From Gymnogyps californianus (taxonomy: Eukaryota; Chordata; Aves; Accipitriformes; Cathartidae): a stretch of 64,000 bases of DNA. The notes beneath the pieces are model-generated. The model was not told where the DNA came from and did not search any database. It was given only the letters and a program-made list of their open reading frames with translations. Shown here in pieces: positions 40,381 through 52,039 of the stretch (position 1 is the stretch's first letter; the number at the start of each line of letters is the position of its first letter). The DNA lies in contig NC_059478.1 of assembly GCF_018139145.2 (NCBI RefSeq), positions 28,179,001-28,243,000 of the forward strand, in the 5' to 3' direction. Position numbers and translations under genes: made by a program.

Positions 40381-42584
40381 ATCTAACACTAAAAAAGCAC
40401 AAAAGCTTTATTTAAAAAAATGCAATCAGTAAGTGACTACAAAAATAACGCTGCCTGCCAAGAGCACTGGTGACTCTAAAGAAATATGCAGGTAGTTTGG
40501 CTTACTCAGCAGTGCTCCAAAAAACTTTAGGAATCATTCTGGGTAGAATATGCATTTTCAATAACTAAAAAAGAAAATAAAAGATCAGTTCAACACAGAA
40601 ACAAGGTCCTAAAGTTTTCTCCAGCCCTGAAATACAAGCACCTTGTCTTAGCCTAGGTCCTTTTTCACTCACATAGACTGTACAACAACAAAACACAACA
40701 AGCTTTAACTGAGGTCTCTGAATTTGTATAGGTAGAAATGATAATACCATATACATCATCGCCTATTGCAAGGAATTAGCTGCCAGGACAAAGATTGGTG
40801 GATACCTCCAGTGTGCCACCTTACACCACAAGGGATGTACAGATTGTTGCCAATCTATGCAATAATTTACTCTTATTTCTGCCGCGAATGTAGCATCTCA
40901 AATACAAACATTATTGTATACTGAATCAAAATATCATTTGCCATAGCTCATTGTCCATCCCATTCCAAATTTTATGCCATGCAATTAACAAAACTGGTCT
41001 AAATTTATCTCCAGAGCCTATGTGCAGTATGTTGGACTTGCAAAAAGAAATAGGCAAAGTGGTAAAGCATGTTCCTGCTTTTGCTGATTCTCAGCATAAA
41101 TGTTTCCTCCTCTCTTATCTGTTGCCTGAACAGCAGCATGCTACAATCAACTTCCTGCTAGTTTCTTGCTTGCTGCCTTTCTTCTCTAAATACAGCACTC
41201 TCGTGGGGCTATTGATCAGTGACTAAAAAAAAGCCTGGATGAAACCCCTTTTTCTTTCCTTTCTTTTTTGTTATTGATATTTTTTTAAAAGGTCCTTTCA
41301 TCTCCTCCTCTACCAGGAAAGCATTACTTGATGGAAATATAAGAATAATGAATCTAAAGCTGTTCAACACCAAACTACCTAGAAATGGAAAATATCTCCC
41401 TAGAATTCAGCCTCCTGCATTTCAGTGAGGCAGCACACACATGCTCCAATTACTTTCTCAGTTACAACATCGGTAACTCAAGGAAATTCTGTTCCAGTCA
41501 ATAGCGCTTCCACAGATTATATGCCATTGGGAATAAGGGCAGAATTTGACCCACTTCTTTTTGGTCATAAAAAACTGTGGATGATAGGTAGCACATCAAA
41601 ATATTAAATATATTTTTATAGTTTAAGATTTACGGCCTCGCACCGCTCCTGAAGTCTCTGCTTCCAAGCAGTTTATGCTATTATCAGGAGGGGTTAATTT
41701 CAGCAGAACTTTTGAAAACCGTTTCCCACTTCTCTGGTCATCCCTCCGAACACAGGAGTGCCAGTGGCAGCTGAAAACAGAGCAATGTATATTTAGCCTG
41801 CAGTGTTATATAACCTGTCTGTTAACAAATGCAAGACACAAAGTAAAGTCATGTAACCCAATTGAAACAGTTCGTACTGGAGGTTGATTTCCCTTGGGAA
41901 CTGAAACATCAAGTAAGAAACTGAACCAGTTAAATATAACCTTTTTAAAGGGCAAAAGAATTCAAAGGTAATCAAGGATTTTTTTCCTCAGAAGGGCATT
42001 TATAATTATATTCCCCTTTTATTTATAACAACCCTTTTAATGTTGGTACTACAAAAGAACTCCACAGAAAACCAGCTTTACTTTATATAACAGGATTCAA
42101 TCTACACGTGGTTTTTATATGCAAAACATCTTCTACACAAGCTATACACTGACAAAAGCACATTTCCCTGAAGAAACAAGGAATATATTTTCAAAGTGGT
42201 TCATGAGGGTTTAGCCATGTGCCTTTCACTAATATTGTGGGAGACTTGAGAAGAAATCCTTAACTTTTGCTTTGAGAAAGTAATGGCAAATGGCTACATA
42301 TGATCCTACAGTGAGCTCTAAATCTAGTGTTTAATTTCCTTTATTATCCTAGAATACACTTAACATTTTGCTTTAATCTACTAATTCCTGAGGAGACAGA
42401 AACAGACTAGTTCCTAAACTGATCTTTTCAGCTTCCTTTCCGCTGGTTAAGCAGGTATGAATTAAGAAGTAGAAATGATGTGCATGAGCTAAAAACTTAT
42501 GAACTCAGAACTACATTTCAAAATTCAGCACCAGAGTGACCAGGTGGTTTGTGATTAATCATTTCAGGTCCTAAATTGTGTGTT

Positions 42585-42617
42585 CATGTTGTGTTAGGAC
42601 ACAACATGTTGTGTTAG
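42585..42617. repeat. Perfect 10-bp hairpin overlapping a 13-bp direct repeat
   Basis: catgttgtgt (42585-42594) and acacaacatg (42599-42608) are perfect complements around a TAGG loop. The 13-mer catgttgtgttag occurs at 42585-42597 and again at 42605-42617, so the element combines inverted and direct repetition with a 20-bp period. Confidence 0.8.
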
Positions 42618-45179
42618 AAAAACAACAGTGGGAATTTCAGAGTGGGATCTAGAGGCGAACAAAGCCAATGAGAAGGAAATCTACAACAAGGGGGAACGAT
42701 AGATTTGGGCGGGCCAAGTTCTCTCATGAAAGGTCTGGATGCAGTAGAAATTCATCATATAGAAGCCTGCCTCTGCGTATGCTTCTGTCTTCTACACATC
42801 TAGCAGATACTCGCACAATATCATACTGTAGTCTGTTGCCCTTAAACAATAAAAAACCCGTAAAGGACAGAGTCTTGACACAGCCAGAGATGCTCTCAAA
42901 TTACACTGTACAGATTAAAAACAAGCAGGATTTTCCCAGGATGATATTAATTATTGATCTATCCCATTGCTCATGTTGCCCAAATACTAGTAAACACTAC
43001 TATACAAAAACACCTGTACAAAACTACCCTACTAAATTTATTCCACAAGAAAAAAAGTTAATTTAATCTCAGAATTAAATGAGACGTTCTGTTTGAATAG
43101 CATCCAGCATGCAGAATCCCACTATGGATTCCAATGTATACACCTGCTCAAACTCTCAGCAGAAAAACTCTGCCTACGTGCAAGTGCCAGACAGAGGCGA
43201 CAGGGCCAGCTATTTCTTACCCACAACAGGCAATCTGTTGATACACTGAGAAACCAGTATTAGGTGATGCTTTAGTCAAAATGCTGTAGGTTATTAATCA
43301 CAGCTTTGGGGTTTCTGACAGGATGTTTTGATAAAATAAATCTATTTTAAGTGACTGTAATGAAATACTAACCCGTTTTTGAAGGGCTTTTAAGATGTTT
43401 TTAAGAAGTTTCAGATCAAAGACTCAGTTAATGTAACCTCCATGCATTAAATATTTAGTACTTATTCAGTCACTTGAGCACTCAGGCATCTTGACATTGT
43501 AAAAGTAGGAGAGGGAAATTGAGTTTAAGTCAGTTTTGCACAGTGGGATTTTTCAGTTTTTATGTTAAAATCCCAGGCATGTAATTTTAATACAAAGAGG
43601 ACTATTCTTTTACAACAGTATATGCACCGCCCATTAAAAGAATTCTTTATGCACCTGCATAGATGGGAGAATAAATCCTCTATAGAGTCATTTCAGCAGA
43701 AACAGTTGTGCTGGGATTAACATCATGATTGAACATTATTCTGTCTCTGAGCTCTCTGATGGACAAAACCTAACGCACACACTTCTCTTTCCAGAACAAC
43801 TAGGCACTTGCAAGGACCACAGAATTTTAACAATGGCAGCTAGATTTAAGCAAGGTTTTTTTAGATATTTGGATTATGGGACTATAAGACATTTCCCCTT
43901 TCTAGCATCCCTGAATTCCAACAGTTGCTCTTTACTGTTTCATTTCTTCCAAGAGACAGGCTCAGAGGTCTTCAATACAGTTCAGGATGAGGGAAATAAT
44001 CCTATTTTTGGACTTAATAAAATAGATGTCTTAAATTAATAAACTGCAAATTATTAGGGGCTGGATATCCATTCTGGAAATGCAACACTATATGTAAATT
44101 CTACACGTTCTCAAGCATCACCGTTCTTGTGAAAGTTCTCTGAGTGTAGTAGGAACTTGCAGATGACTTCAAGCAGAATGAAGACACCCCTGAGTGCATT
44201 TCTTCTCTCACTTGCAGAGGATTATAGACATGAAAATATTAAAAATTGCCTTTTAAATTCTTGTCATGGACTATCATTGACCCATAGTAGTATCTAGTCT
44301 CAGAATCGAGATAAGTATTGCGTATTTCAATCCTGTTTAACACAATCATGGTCACATTCAAGTTCTTTGATATGCACAGTTGCTCTAAGACTCTTGTATT
44401 TCACAGTCATTCATAATCTGTAAAGAAAAGGAATAACCTTAGCTCCAACATTACCAATATATGGGGAAAAAAAAAAACCAAACCAGTTCTGCATATCTTT
44501 CATTCATCACAGACGTTTTCCCAAAACTTACACTGGGATTGAAGATGATTGGACCCTAATTTGAAGTTCAAAAGCTAAAACTGACCTCTGAAGTAATGGT
44601 AGCAATACATATTCCCAAATCTGGTAAGCATCATCATTATGTGACCCTATTTGTCATAAGTGTTTTGTGAATGTTAAGCAAGCACAAAGGCTGTATGTCA
44701 TCATGGGCTCATCCGTGACACTGAAAGACAAACAGCTACTGAAAACATCTACATGTTTCTTATGGTAACTGGATGACCTCATCTATTTTTCTCAAAGACT
44801 TATGTCCAGTTTTCGCCTGCTTTTACTCCTGGCCATGGCTCTGGAGCTCCTGTTTTCTCTGCCGTATTAAATTATATGAACCCAAGGTGCAGGAAGGTGC
44901 ACAGTTATTTTACAGGAAATAGGCATTTCTTTGTACATAACCTTAACATTTCTTACACGTAGTTGCCTTTGCATGCACACCATTGTGAGAAACTCCCAAA
45001 TAGTAAATTAAACAAATGAATGCTTACTCTGCTGAAGAAGAAACTGTCAGAACTGTTCTATCCAAAGAAATCCAGAACAGAAGACAATCCTCACCACACA
45101 ATGCATGTAAAATACTCCAGTAGGTCCCCCACTGATTTACCCAACAGATAGTCAGAACATATCTACAAGGTACTACTGA

Positions 45180-45690
45180 AGCAGTTCGTGTCTATCTTTC
45201 TTTTGTTTTTCTGATATTGTTAAGAGTAGAGACCTCTGTTGAAATCATGTAAAGAGCTAATTAATAAATCAAGGTGATACCCGAAGAATTTAGTTCTGTG
45301 AAAGTATGTGTCTAAAGCTTAGAAGTGAATGATATTCTCAAAACAAGCAGGAAGCTTAGGAAAAGACACAGATAATTTAATAATTTGGTTAATTCTGAAA
45401 CAATTTTGAGAAAACATTTTGGATGTAATCTAGGAGAACCTTTGTTGTAAAGAAACACAGCACAGGAGAGGTCAGATATCAGATCTCCTTGCACCGCTGC
45501 CTCTGTAACAGACATTATACTCAGAAGGAAGGCAACTTTGATGGAGAGAGAGTAATGAGACCGTGACCAATGCTTCAGTGTAGGTGTCATGAGAAATGAA
45601 AGAAACAATGGAGGTAGTTTTGACAATAGTGAAAAAAACTTAAAAGGCCTTTGACAAATTTTATAGAAACTAAACACAATATTATGAAAT
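45180..45690 (-). pseudogene. Possible DIRS-type tyrosine-recombinase retrotransposon relic
   Basis: A 121-codon minus-strand frame (45312-45677) contains LSIKVAFLLSIMS followed by a serine/cysteine-rich stretch, then RLHPKCFLKIVSELTK. As I remember them, DIRS-like tyrosine recombinases of reptiles have a block 'hLSlKvaFLlAitSa.RvsELqaLs...vfh.dkvvLr.hPsFlPKvvSefh', which fits in order and spacing, including the preceding 'SLLSKLPP' against 'aLtkpPFEPL'. The Arg-x-x-Glu/Asp core after 'MS' has decayed to TEAAV, and downstream sequence to about 45180 is only weakly similar and out of frame. It is thus a broken fragment with no sign of activity. It lies in the same orientation as AGBL4. Chance similarity cannot be excluded without a profile search. 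Confidence 0.45.
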
Positions 45691-45699
45691 ACTCAGTTT

Positions 45700-48600
45700 G
45701 ACTGTGGCACTTTCAGATGTTCTATGGATTTTTAAAAAAAGAAAAGGAGAGGAGAGATTTTCCAAAATTAGCAACAAATAATTCAAATAGTATTGATTGG
45801 GAGACAGGAAATGTGAAAAATTATCAAATAACACATTTTTCCTTATAGAAATTCATGCCATTCTAGTAGATTCCAGTTTATTGTTAGATAGCATGTTTAA
45901 ACTTGTAATGAATATGACTTTCTGAAATCAGGATACATCCACATGTAATGCTTTAAGATGCAAAAGAAGATTGACATGAAACTATTTTCTTCTTTGTTAG
46001 AATGAGAGAAAAAAAATACAGTGGACATCTGAAATGAAGAAATCTTGGCTATAAGTTATCTATTAACGGGAGAATTGTTTTAGGCCTTTGGCATTCAGGA
46101 TCATTCGAGTAAACAACATACAGCCAGTTTACCCGACTGTGACATGGTGAAGGTGTCTCCCAGAGAGATTTAACTCAGACTGTCCCTGGAACAAAAGCTG
46201 AAAAATTTCATATTCATGTTGGCTGCAAAAAGAGGTGCAGATGGGTATTCCCAGCATACAGAATATAGTATGAAGCTGCTGTAAGGAATTCTATCCATGA
46301 TCGTTGTTGAAATACATCTGCCACCAGTGGTAAGTTAAGTGTGGTCAGGGAGATCTGGTGATGTGTCATCAGTTCCAGAGGTTTACTATCATAATACATT
46401 ACTTTTATGCAGTAGACTGTGATCATTGCCTTATAATCATTGTGGAGTATTTTTGAATCAAAGAAAGAAAATGTTCAAAGTCCAAACACCTTTGTTATTT
46501 CTAGTAAATTTCTGTGTAATAGCAATTCTCAGAAAAGCCCAATGTTCTGAATTGTCTGTGTACACGGGCTCCCTATTCTGTTGCAGACACATCTCTCACT
46601 GATGTTTTCCAATAGCTTACATAGTGTGTGCTGCTGTCAGAGTACAGGCTATCCTACATCCTAACACATGGAGCAGATTTCAAATTACATTCAGCAACTT
46701 CTGAAACTAATCAAAGAAGGTATCTTTTGTGAGCTAGTAGTTTATGGATGTTAATCACCACCAGTCCATTACCTTTGTAAACCCCTTGTTGTGATTCAGC
46801 ATTATGGCAGGCAAAGTTAATAATTTGTGACAGTATGAAAGAAAAGAGAGCTTATCTGCATTTTTTAAAAATATATAGACTTAAAAAATGGTCGCTTCTC
46901 TAGGTTATTTAGGAAAAGGGATTATGGAGCAACTACTCTGTGGTCACCAGTTGCAGGAGAGAACTTCCTTCCTTTCAGAGTAAGTTTTCAGATGGAGCAC
47001 GTCACGAAATTTGCGCCATTATTTGGAAATACATGAAACTAGGGTGGAAATAATTTCGAGAATCCAATTTGTTCCCCAGATGTTAAAAAATGAACACAGG
47101 TGCACTTCTTGTTAGGTAAGAAAAGATACATGAGATCAGGAAAGGATTTTGACATGCAGTCCTCATTCGCTTCTACCAAAAGTGTGCTTGGCTGATACTG
47201 GAGATTTTGGAGATGGTTGGTAGGTATACAGGAACCATCAGTGTACTTTCTTGGTACTCACCTGGTGGTTCATCCCCTGTAGATAACAGGGGAGCTGATT
47301 GTTGTCCAGGAGCTTTGCAATCCATTTATTTTCCTTTTTTCTGATTTAACTTTCTAATGAGCAGAGTGGCTTACTTATTTCGTAACATACATATATAAAT
47401 TCATTGTAGTTCTGAAGGAAGTCCAGCTCTCTAAAAGAAGAGTTTGTATTTACCTATATTGCTCTGGGAAGATGAAAAATCTGAGATTTCATAGACCACA
47501 GCTATTCTGCTTCATTATTGTCATAGCAACAAATGATCTTGAAGCACTGTATGCAACTTCTATAGCCATTTATAGTATAGCTCTAGCTACTAACTTGTTT
47601 TCGTTAATGGCCAGCGTAAACTAGTCTCTGTACTCTTTGCAATTTAATTGATGAACTGCAAACAAATGGTTATAGTTAATAACACTATATTTTGCCATCT
47701 GTGTCCAGTAATGAGAAAATCTGAATTACAGGAATGAAAAAGAATGAAGTTTTCTGCCAAACAGATCAATGCATCCCACCTCTTTGTCAGCATTAAAATA
47801 GACGTTATCTGTTGCTGTATTTCTCTCATTGGTGGCCATGACTAATGGGAATTTCAGCCAAGATGGACATATAGGAATTCTGTTTGACCATGAGGAATAT
47901 AATGTCTTTTTCTTTGCCTTTCTATGAGTCTGTGTAGTATGAGTCTACAATGTTATTTGGTCTGAGTGCATCCAAGTCTCATTTATGGGAGGACAATTCT
48001 GTTCAGCTCTGCAGTGTTATTTGCTGTTACAAAATCTTACCTTTTTCTATAAATGAAATCTAGAGGATATGTGCAGTTTTACTTCTAAAGCTCTGAAGGA
48101 TTTCAAAATCAGCTGGAGCTGAAGGCAAATCGGGCGCTGCCACAGTATCTTGTAGGGATGATTACAACAGCAGCAAAGTACACCTTTGAAACACACATTC
48201 TTTTTTCCTGACTTCACATTCTGAGCAGCTTGTTCTCTTGAGAGTGAGGATATATACTGTCTGGATTCTTCATAAAGAGGCCATCACAATTAAAAAAAAC
48301 CAACCAAAAACTTTTATAAGTTCTCTGGGACCCTACAATATTATTAATTCCTATAAGAAGAGATGGTCCTCACGCAGAAGATACCAAAGTACTTTATGTT
48401 GATAACTTGATTGCCTAGAGCATGCTAAGGATCTAGACCATTTCCTTAAGCTTTAGAGAGGAAGACAGACTACAGGCAATATGGTGATTATGCATTTCCA
48501 GTCACTGTAGACAAAGAAGATGCAATGCTTTTGAGCAACCTGTTGGGAGTAGTAACACTATTCTTGTTCTACCCATTACCTTTCAGATTTTGAAATATTC

Positions 48601-49030
48601 ATTGTTTGGATTAAAATCTATGTCCAGGTGTAAGACAAATCTTGACAGGCCTCGCTGTATTGCCAAAATATCTCCTATTTTTCCAACACAGAACCATCAA
48701 CCTCTGTTTTAGTCTTCATCTGTTAATCTATGAAGTGCCCTTAATCAGTCATCTCTGACATTCCTATAAATTTTCCACCAGACATAACACCTTACTGGCC
48801 ATTTTTCATTCTCAGGAGGCAAATAAGAAAAACAGACTTGAGGTCTTGAATCACATCAACTGTGCAAAATAGCAGACTCCATTTCTACTTATTTTCTTGA
48901 ACACCGCGGACCATACTTTGAAGAGCTCAGCACTCGCAAATAGGGCCTGGTTTCCAAAACATTAAACTTCTTTTTGGTGTGTAACTATTAAAAGTTGGGC
49001 TTCAGGTTTGTGCATCAGGACTTCTGAAAG
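45700..49030. other. Intronic stretch without recognised genes
   Basis: AT-rich sequence; no exon, RNA gene or identified repeat. An A-run with a CC-AAA-type flank lies at 48292-48310. CpGs begin to appear from about 48905 (accgcggacc), on the approach to the CpG-dense patch. Confidence 0.5.
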
Positions 49031-49060
49031 ACGAAGTTTCTCTTTTCAGCTTATTAAAAC

Positions 49061-49181
49061 CGCCTGTGAAAATGGTGTGCGAGTGCCGCGAACAGCCAGA
49101 GCGCATGCGCTGTCCAGGGTCCTGACAGCGGCTTGGCGCCTCGATTCTGACGTGGCGCTCGGTCCAAGCTAGCTCTGTCCG
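49061..49181. promoter_or_regulatory. Isolated CpG-dense patch with palindromic NRF1-type motif
   Basis: Thirteen CpGs fall in about 121 bases, whereas the surrounding kilobases have almost none. Motifs: gcgcatgcgc at 49101-49110, a perfect match to the palindromic core of the NRF1 site, and tgacgtgg at 49148-49155, a CRE/bZIP half-site type. Such CpG-dense, NRF1-bearing sequence is typical of unmethylated promoters. Direction is unknown. A 75-codon minus-strand frame (49054-49281) crosses it, but its product is unrecognised and the frame may simply reflect GC content. An alternative is a recent or GC-rich transposon piece. Confidence 0.45.
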
Positions 49182-49289
49182 GTATGGCTGACCTCAGAAC
49201 ATGAATACCGAAGTCTTTACCACAGACTGCTTCTAAATGATCCAGGTCTCTGCAATAGCCTCCTTCCCTATAAAATGACACACGGTCAG

Positions 49290-51860
49290 CAGAATGTTAT
49301 GAACCTTAACTCAGTGACATTTATGCAATATTTTGGAGGCTGTCAGAGCAAGAGTGCTAAAAAAACCTGGGTTTTCTTTAATGATAAGGCATAAGACTTT
49401 CCCTCATTCCATGCTGCAGGACAGTGCAGCATTCATAAATATGGAGAAGACTAGTTAATATTTTAATTCTAAGCAACTTAGATTTAAAAAAAAAAACCCA
49501 AACCTTTAACAATGTGCAGCTGTTACTAATGAACTAAGAAGCTGATTAAAAATATCATGATGGATATTAATGTATTATTATAATCCACCTTAATGCAGAA
49601 AATCTAAATGGAAAAGAAATATATGTATTATAAAATCCTGAAGTCTTTAGATTTTGAGAGAGTAACAGTCCTCTTAAAATTTAACTAATTAAGACTAAGT
49701 GCAAAATTGGATGCAATTAATGGGAAATTCAAAATAAATGGGAGAAAACTGATTTCTGAAACTGTTTTTTCTTTTGTGCATGCTTATGAAAATTCCTGAA
49801 ATGGATGGTATCTCTCCTTTGTCTTCCTCCATGTTACACATTTATTAGAACATCAGATAAGGTATTTCAGAAAAACACACTTTCTGTAGAAAGGTATGTC
49901 CACAATTCTAGGGAATTCTGAGTGAAAACTTTTGACTGTGGGCCTAGGGCTGACTCTTTTTTCATTGAAAATGTCATGTAACTGAGACCTTTTCGGTCTG
50001 TGTTCATTTTCTCAGATTGTTCTCTGCTGCCACAGTATGGTGCTCAGCTGCTGTTTGAAAACATGAAAAAGAGGATCTTTATCAGAGAATGCAGTTCTTC
50101 TCATGTACCAATTTGATTGGTTGCCATGTAAGATCTCTTTTAAAGAGTATTAAAGAGTATTTAAAGAGAATTAAGATGTATCTTATATTCCCTAAGAAGT
50201 GAAAAAACAGTTTTCAAATAAGTACCTACTGCTTTACATTAAAAAGCTCCTGTCTCCTCATGTTATTTGTAAGTTATTTTGTCTTCAAAACAAAGGTAAA
50301 TATTGCTTTCAGTATTTGTGGATAATAGCAGCACTTCAACAGGAGCTAGCATTTTCTAGAAATACATTCTTTTTTTTGGTACTATTATGATCTTCTAAAA
50401 TAAAACATGTTTGAATGTAACATGGTGTCTTAAAATAAGGATGGCACTAGCCTCCCTTACATGTAAGTTTGATGTCCTTCTTCATCACACTATTCTTTGA
50501 TTCAAAAATACTTTCCTAACAGTGCAGAAAAGTAAGGGCCATTAAAACTACACTGCAATCAAGAATGGATCACAGGCTACATACAATATCTGCCAGCTAT
50601 GCTTTCTATAAATCTAATATGTTGTCATGAGCCTTAGTTCTTCTCTTCAAGTACATATGTTCAAATACTTGGGGTCAACAGTAAGGATGTAGGCCACTAC
50701 ACTTCCTTGGACTACATTATCTTATGATCTGCATCAAAATCTTTTCTTATTTCTTTATTTTCTCATTCCTACGTGATATAAAGATATATCCCAGATTCCC
50801 TTCAGACATACAAGCTGAAGTCTTTTTTGAGCCAGCTTTCAGCTTTCAAGGCTTAAGGACAACAGAGATAAAGTCTTACTGAACATGTGCATGGCAAGGA
50901 CAAAGAACTCCAGGATTAGCATGGATCTTTTATGCAGAAGGCCTCAAGTGCACACCTCACTCATACACTACAAAAAGGACTGCTGAGTAATGGTGGGATT
51001 CACTTTACACACAGACATTCAGCATATTTATAGAGAACTGCAAAAAGGGTTGCAGAATACATTACCTGAACCAGCTTCTCCAACTAGATGTGGACAACTG
51101 ATGAAATATTCAAAAATGAGGTGACAGACAAATAATGCTTCCTTAAATCAAATTTGAGACTTCTTTTCATTTGTTGAGTTATTTCGGTATTACCTATTAG
51201 GTATATACCATTACAAGAGGGAAGACGAATCTGAAGGGAGGGTGGAGGAAGGTATGTAGAAACCTCAAACCTTGACTGAATGTGACAAAAATTTTTGTTT
51301 GTTTATTTTTGAATGTTTTATTTGCTAAATGATGTTTAAAGTGGGAGTAAATGGCTTGCAGTCTTACACACAAGTCTTAAAAATCTTGTCCAGTGGGAAT
51401 TTTGTAATACTGGAAAGTAATTTGAAACCACATCAACCTCATTATGAATTTGTTTTATTCTTACACTACAAGGAGTGAATGAAGTCACTGGCCAAATCCA
51501 TTTGCTACCAATGACTGGCAAGTAAATTCTTTCCATATCCTACAACCAGATCTCTAATTTAGCTCTCAGCTTCAGTGGTGTCAGTGTACTGCAGGTGAAG
51601 GTGAAATGTTAGACAAGCAAGCCCCTGGGAGCTTATTAAAACAAACATTTAAAAAGAATTGAAATATAAGTCAACCAATAGACAGATCCATTTACATTCA
51701 TATAAGACTGAAAACATCATTACTCCTTCATTACTCCTCTTTACTTTGTAAGTAGGTTTGGCTGGAAACACTGAGAGTCTGGGCCTAAAGTCTAGGATTT
51801 TTTTTTTTTCCCTGTAGTCATGTTGTTATAGTGGTAGTGCAAGATAATGGCAAAACGTTA
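49290..51860. other. Intronic stretch without recognised genes
   Basis: AT-rich; no coding signal. It contains the A-run at 49486-49496 (flank cccaaacc) and the short tandem repeat at 50138-50170. Confidence 0.5.
50138..50170. repeat. Short tandem repeat, unit about 10 bp
   Basis: ttaaagagta recurs about three times in a row with the last copy ending aagagaatta. Small replication-slippage type array. Confidence 0.75.
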
Positions 51861-51868
51861 GGGCACCA

Positions 51869-52029
51869 GGCCTTGATCTTGCAAAACGTTGATTGTTCTA
51901 ACCTTGGAGCTTAGAAGCATTTTTACACACATTTAACTTGATGCCATGAACTGTGCCAGTGACTTCAACAGGACTATTTAACATGCTTAAGTTTAAATCT
52001 ATGCTTAAGTGTTTTGCTGGATCAGAGCC
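51869..52029. mobile_element. MITE-like palindromic element of sauropsid type
   Basis: The ends are inverted repeats: ggccttgatcttgcaaaac (51869-51887) and gttttgctggatcagagcc (52011-52029) match at about 15 of 19 positions when one is complemented. Inside are gtgacttcaacaggacta, catgcttaagttt and atgcttaagtg. This agrees along its whole length with a widespread sauropsid repeat whose consensus I recall as 'ggccc.gatcctgcaaa...tgacttcaatgggactactcacatgcttaaagttaagcacatgcttaagtg.tttgctggatcagggcc'. A clear target-site duplication is not visible. The repeat has no coding capacity. Confidence 0.6.
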
Positions 52030-52039
52030 ACAATACTCG

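Larger units (their letters stand above)
38021..45170. other. Intronic stretch without recognised genes
   Basis: AT-rich sequence with no exon or confident transposon. The longest frame (42668-43066, plus) has no recognisable motif. It includes a T15 run at 40366-40380, the perfect hairpin at 42585-42608 and an A-run followed by ccaaacc at 44467-44484. Confidence 0.5.

Noticed and set aside
42668..43066. 132-codon plus-strand frame
   Set aside because: No similarity recognised to any family; length is within chance expectation for 64 kb in six frames.
49054..49281. 75-codon minus-strand frame across the CpG-dense patch
   Set aside because: The product is not recognisable and open frames are expected in GC-rich sequence; kept only as a regulatory candidate.
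50915..50945. gattagcatggatctttt, reminiscent of the U6 snRNA phrase gattagcatggccc
   Set aside because: None of the flanking U6 sequence (5' stem or ACAGAGA region) is present.
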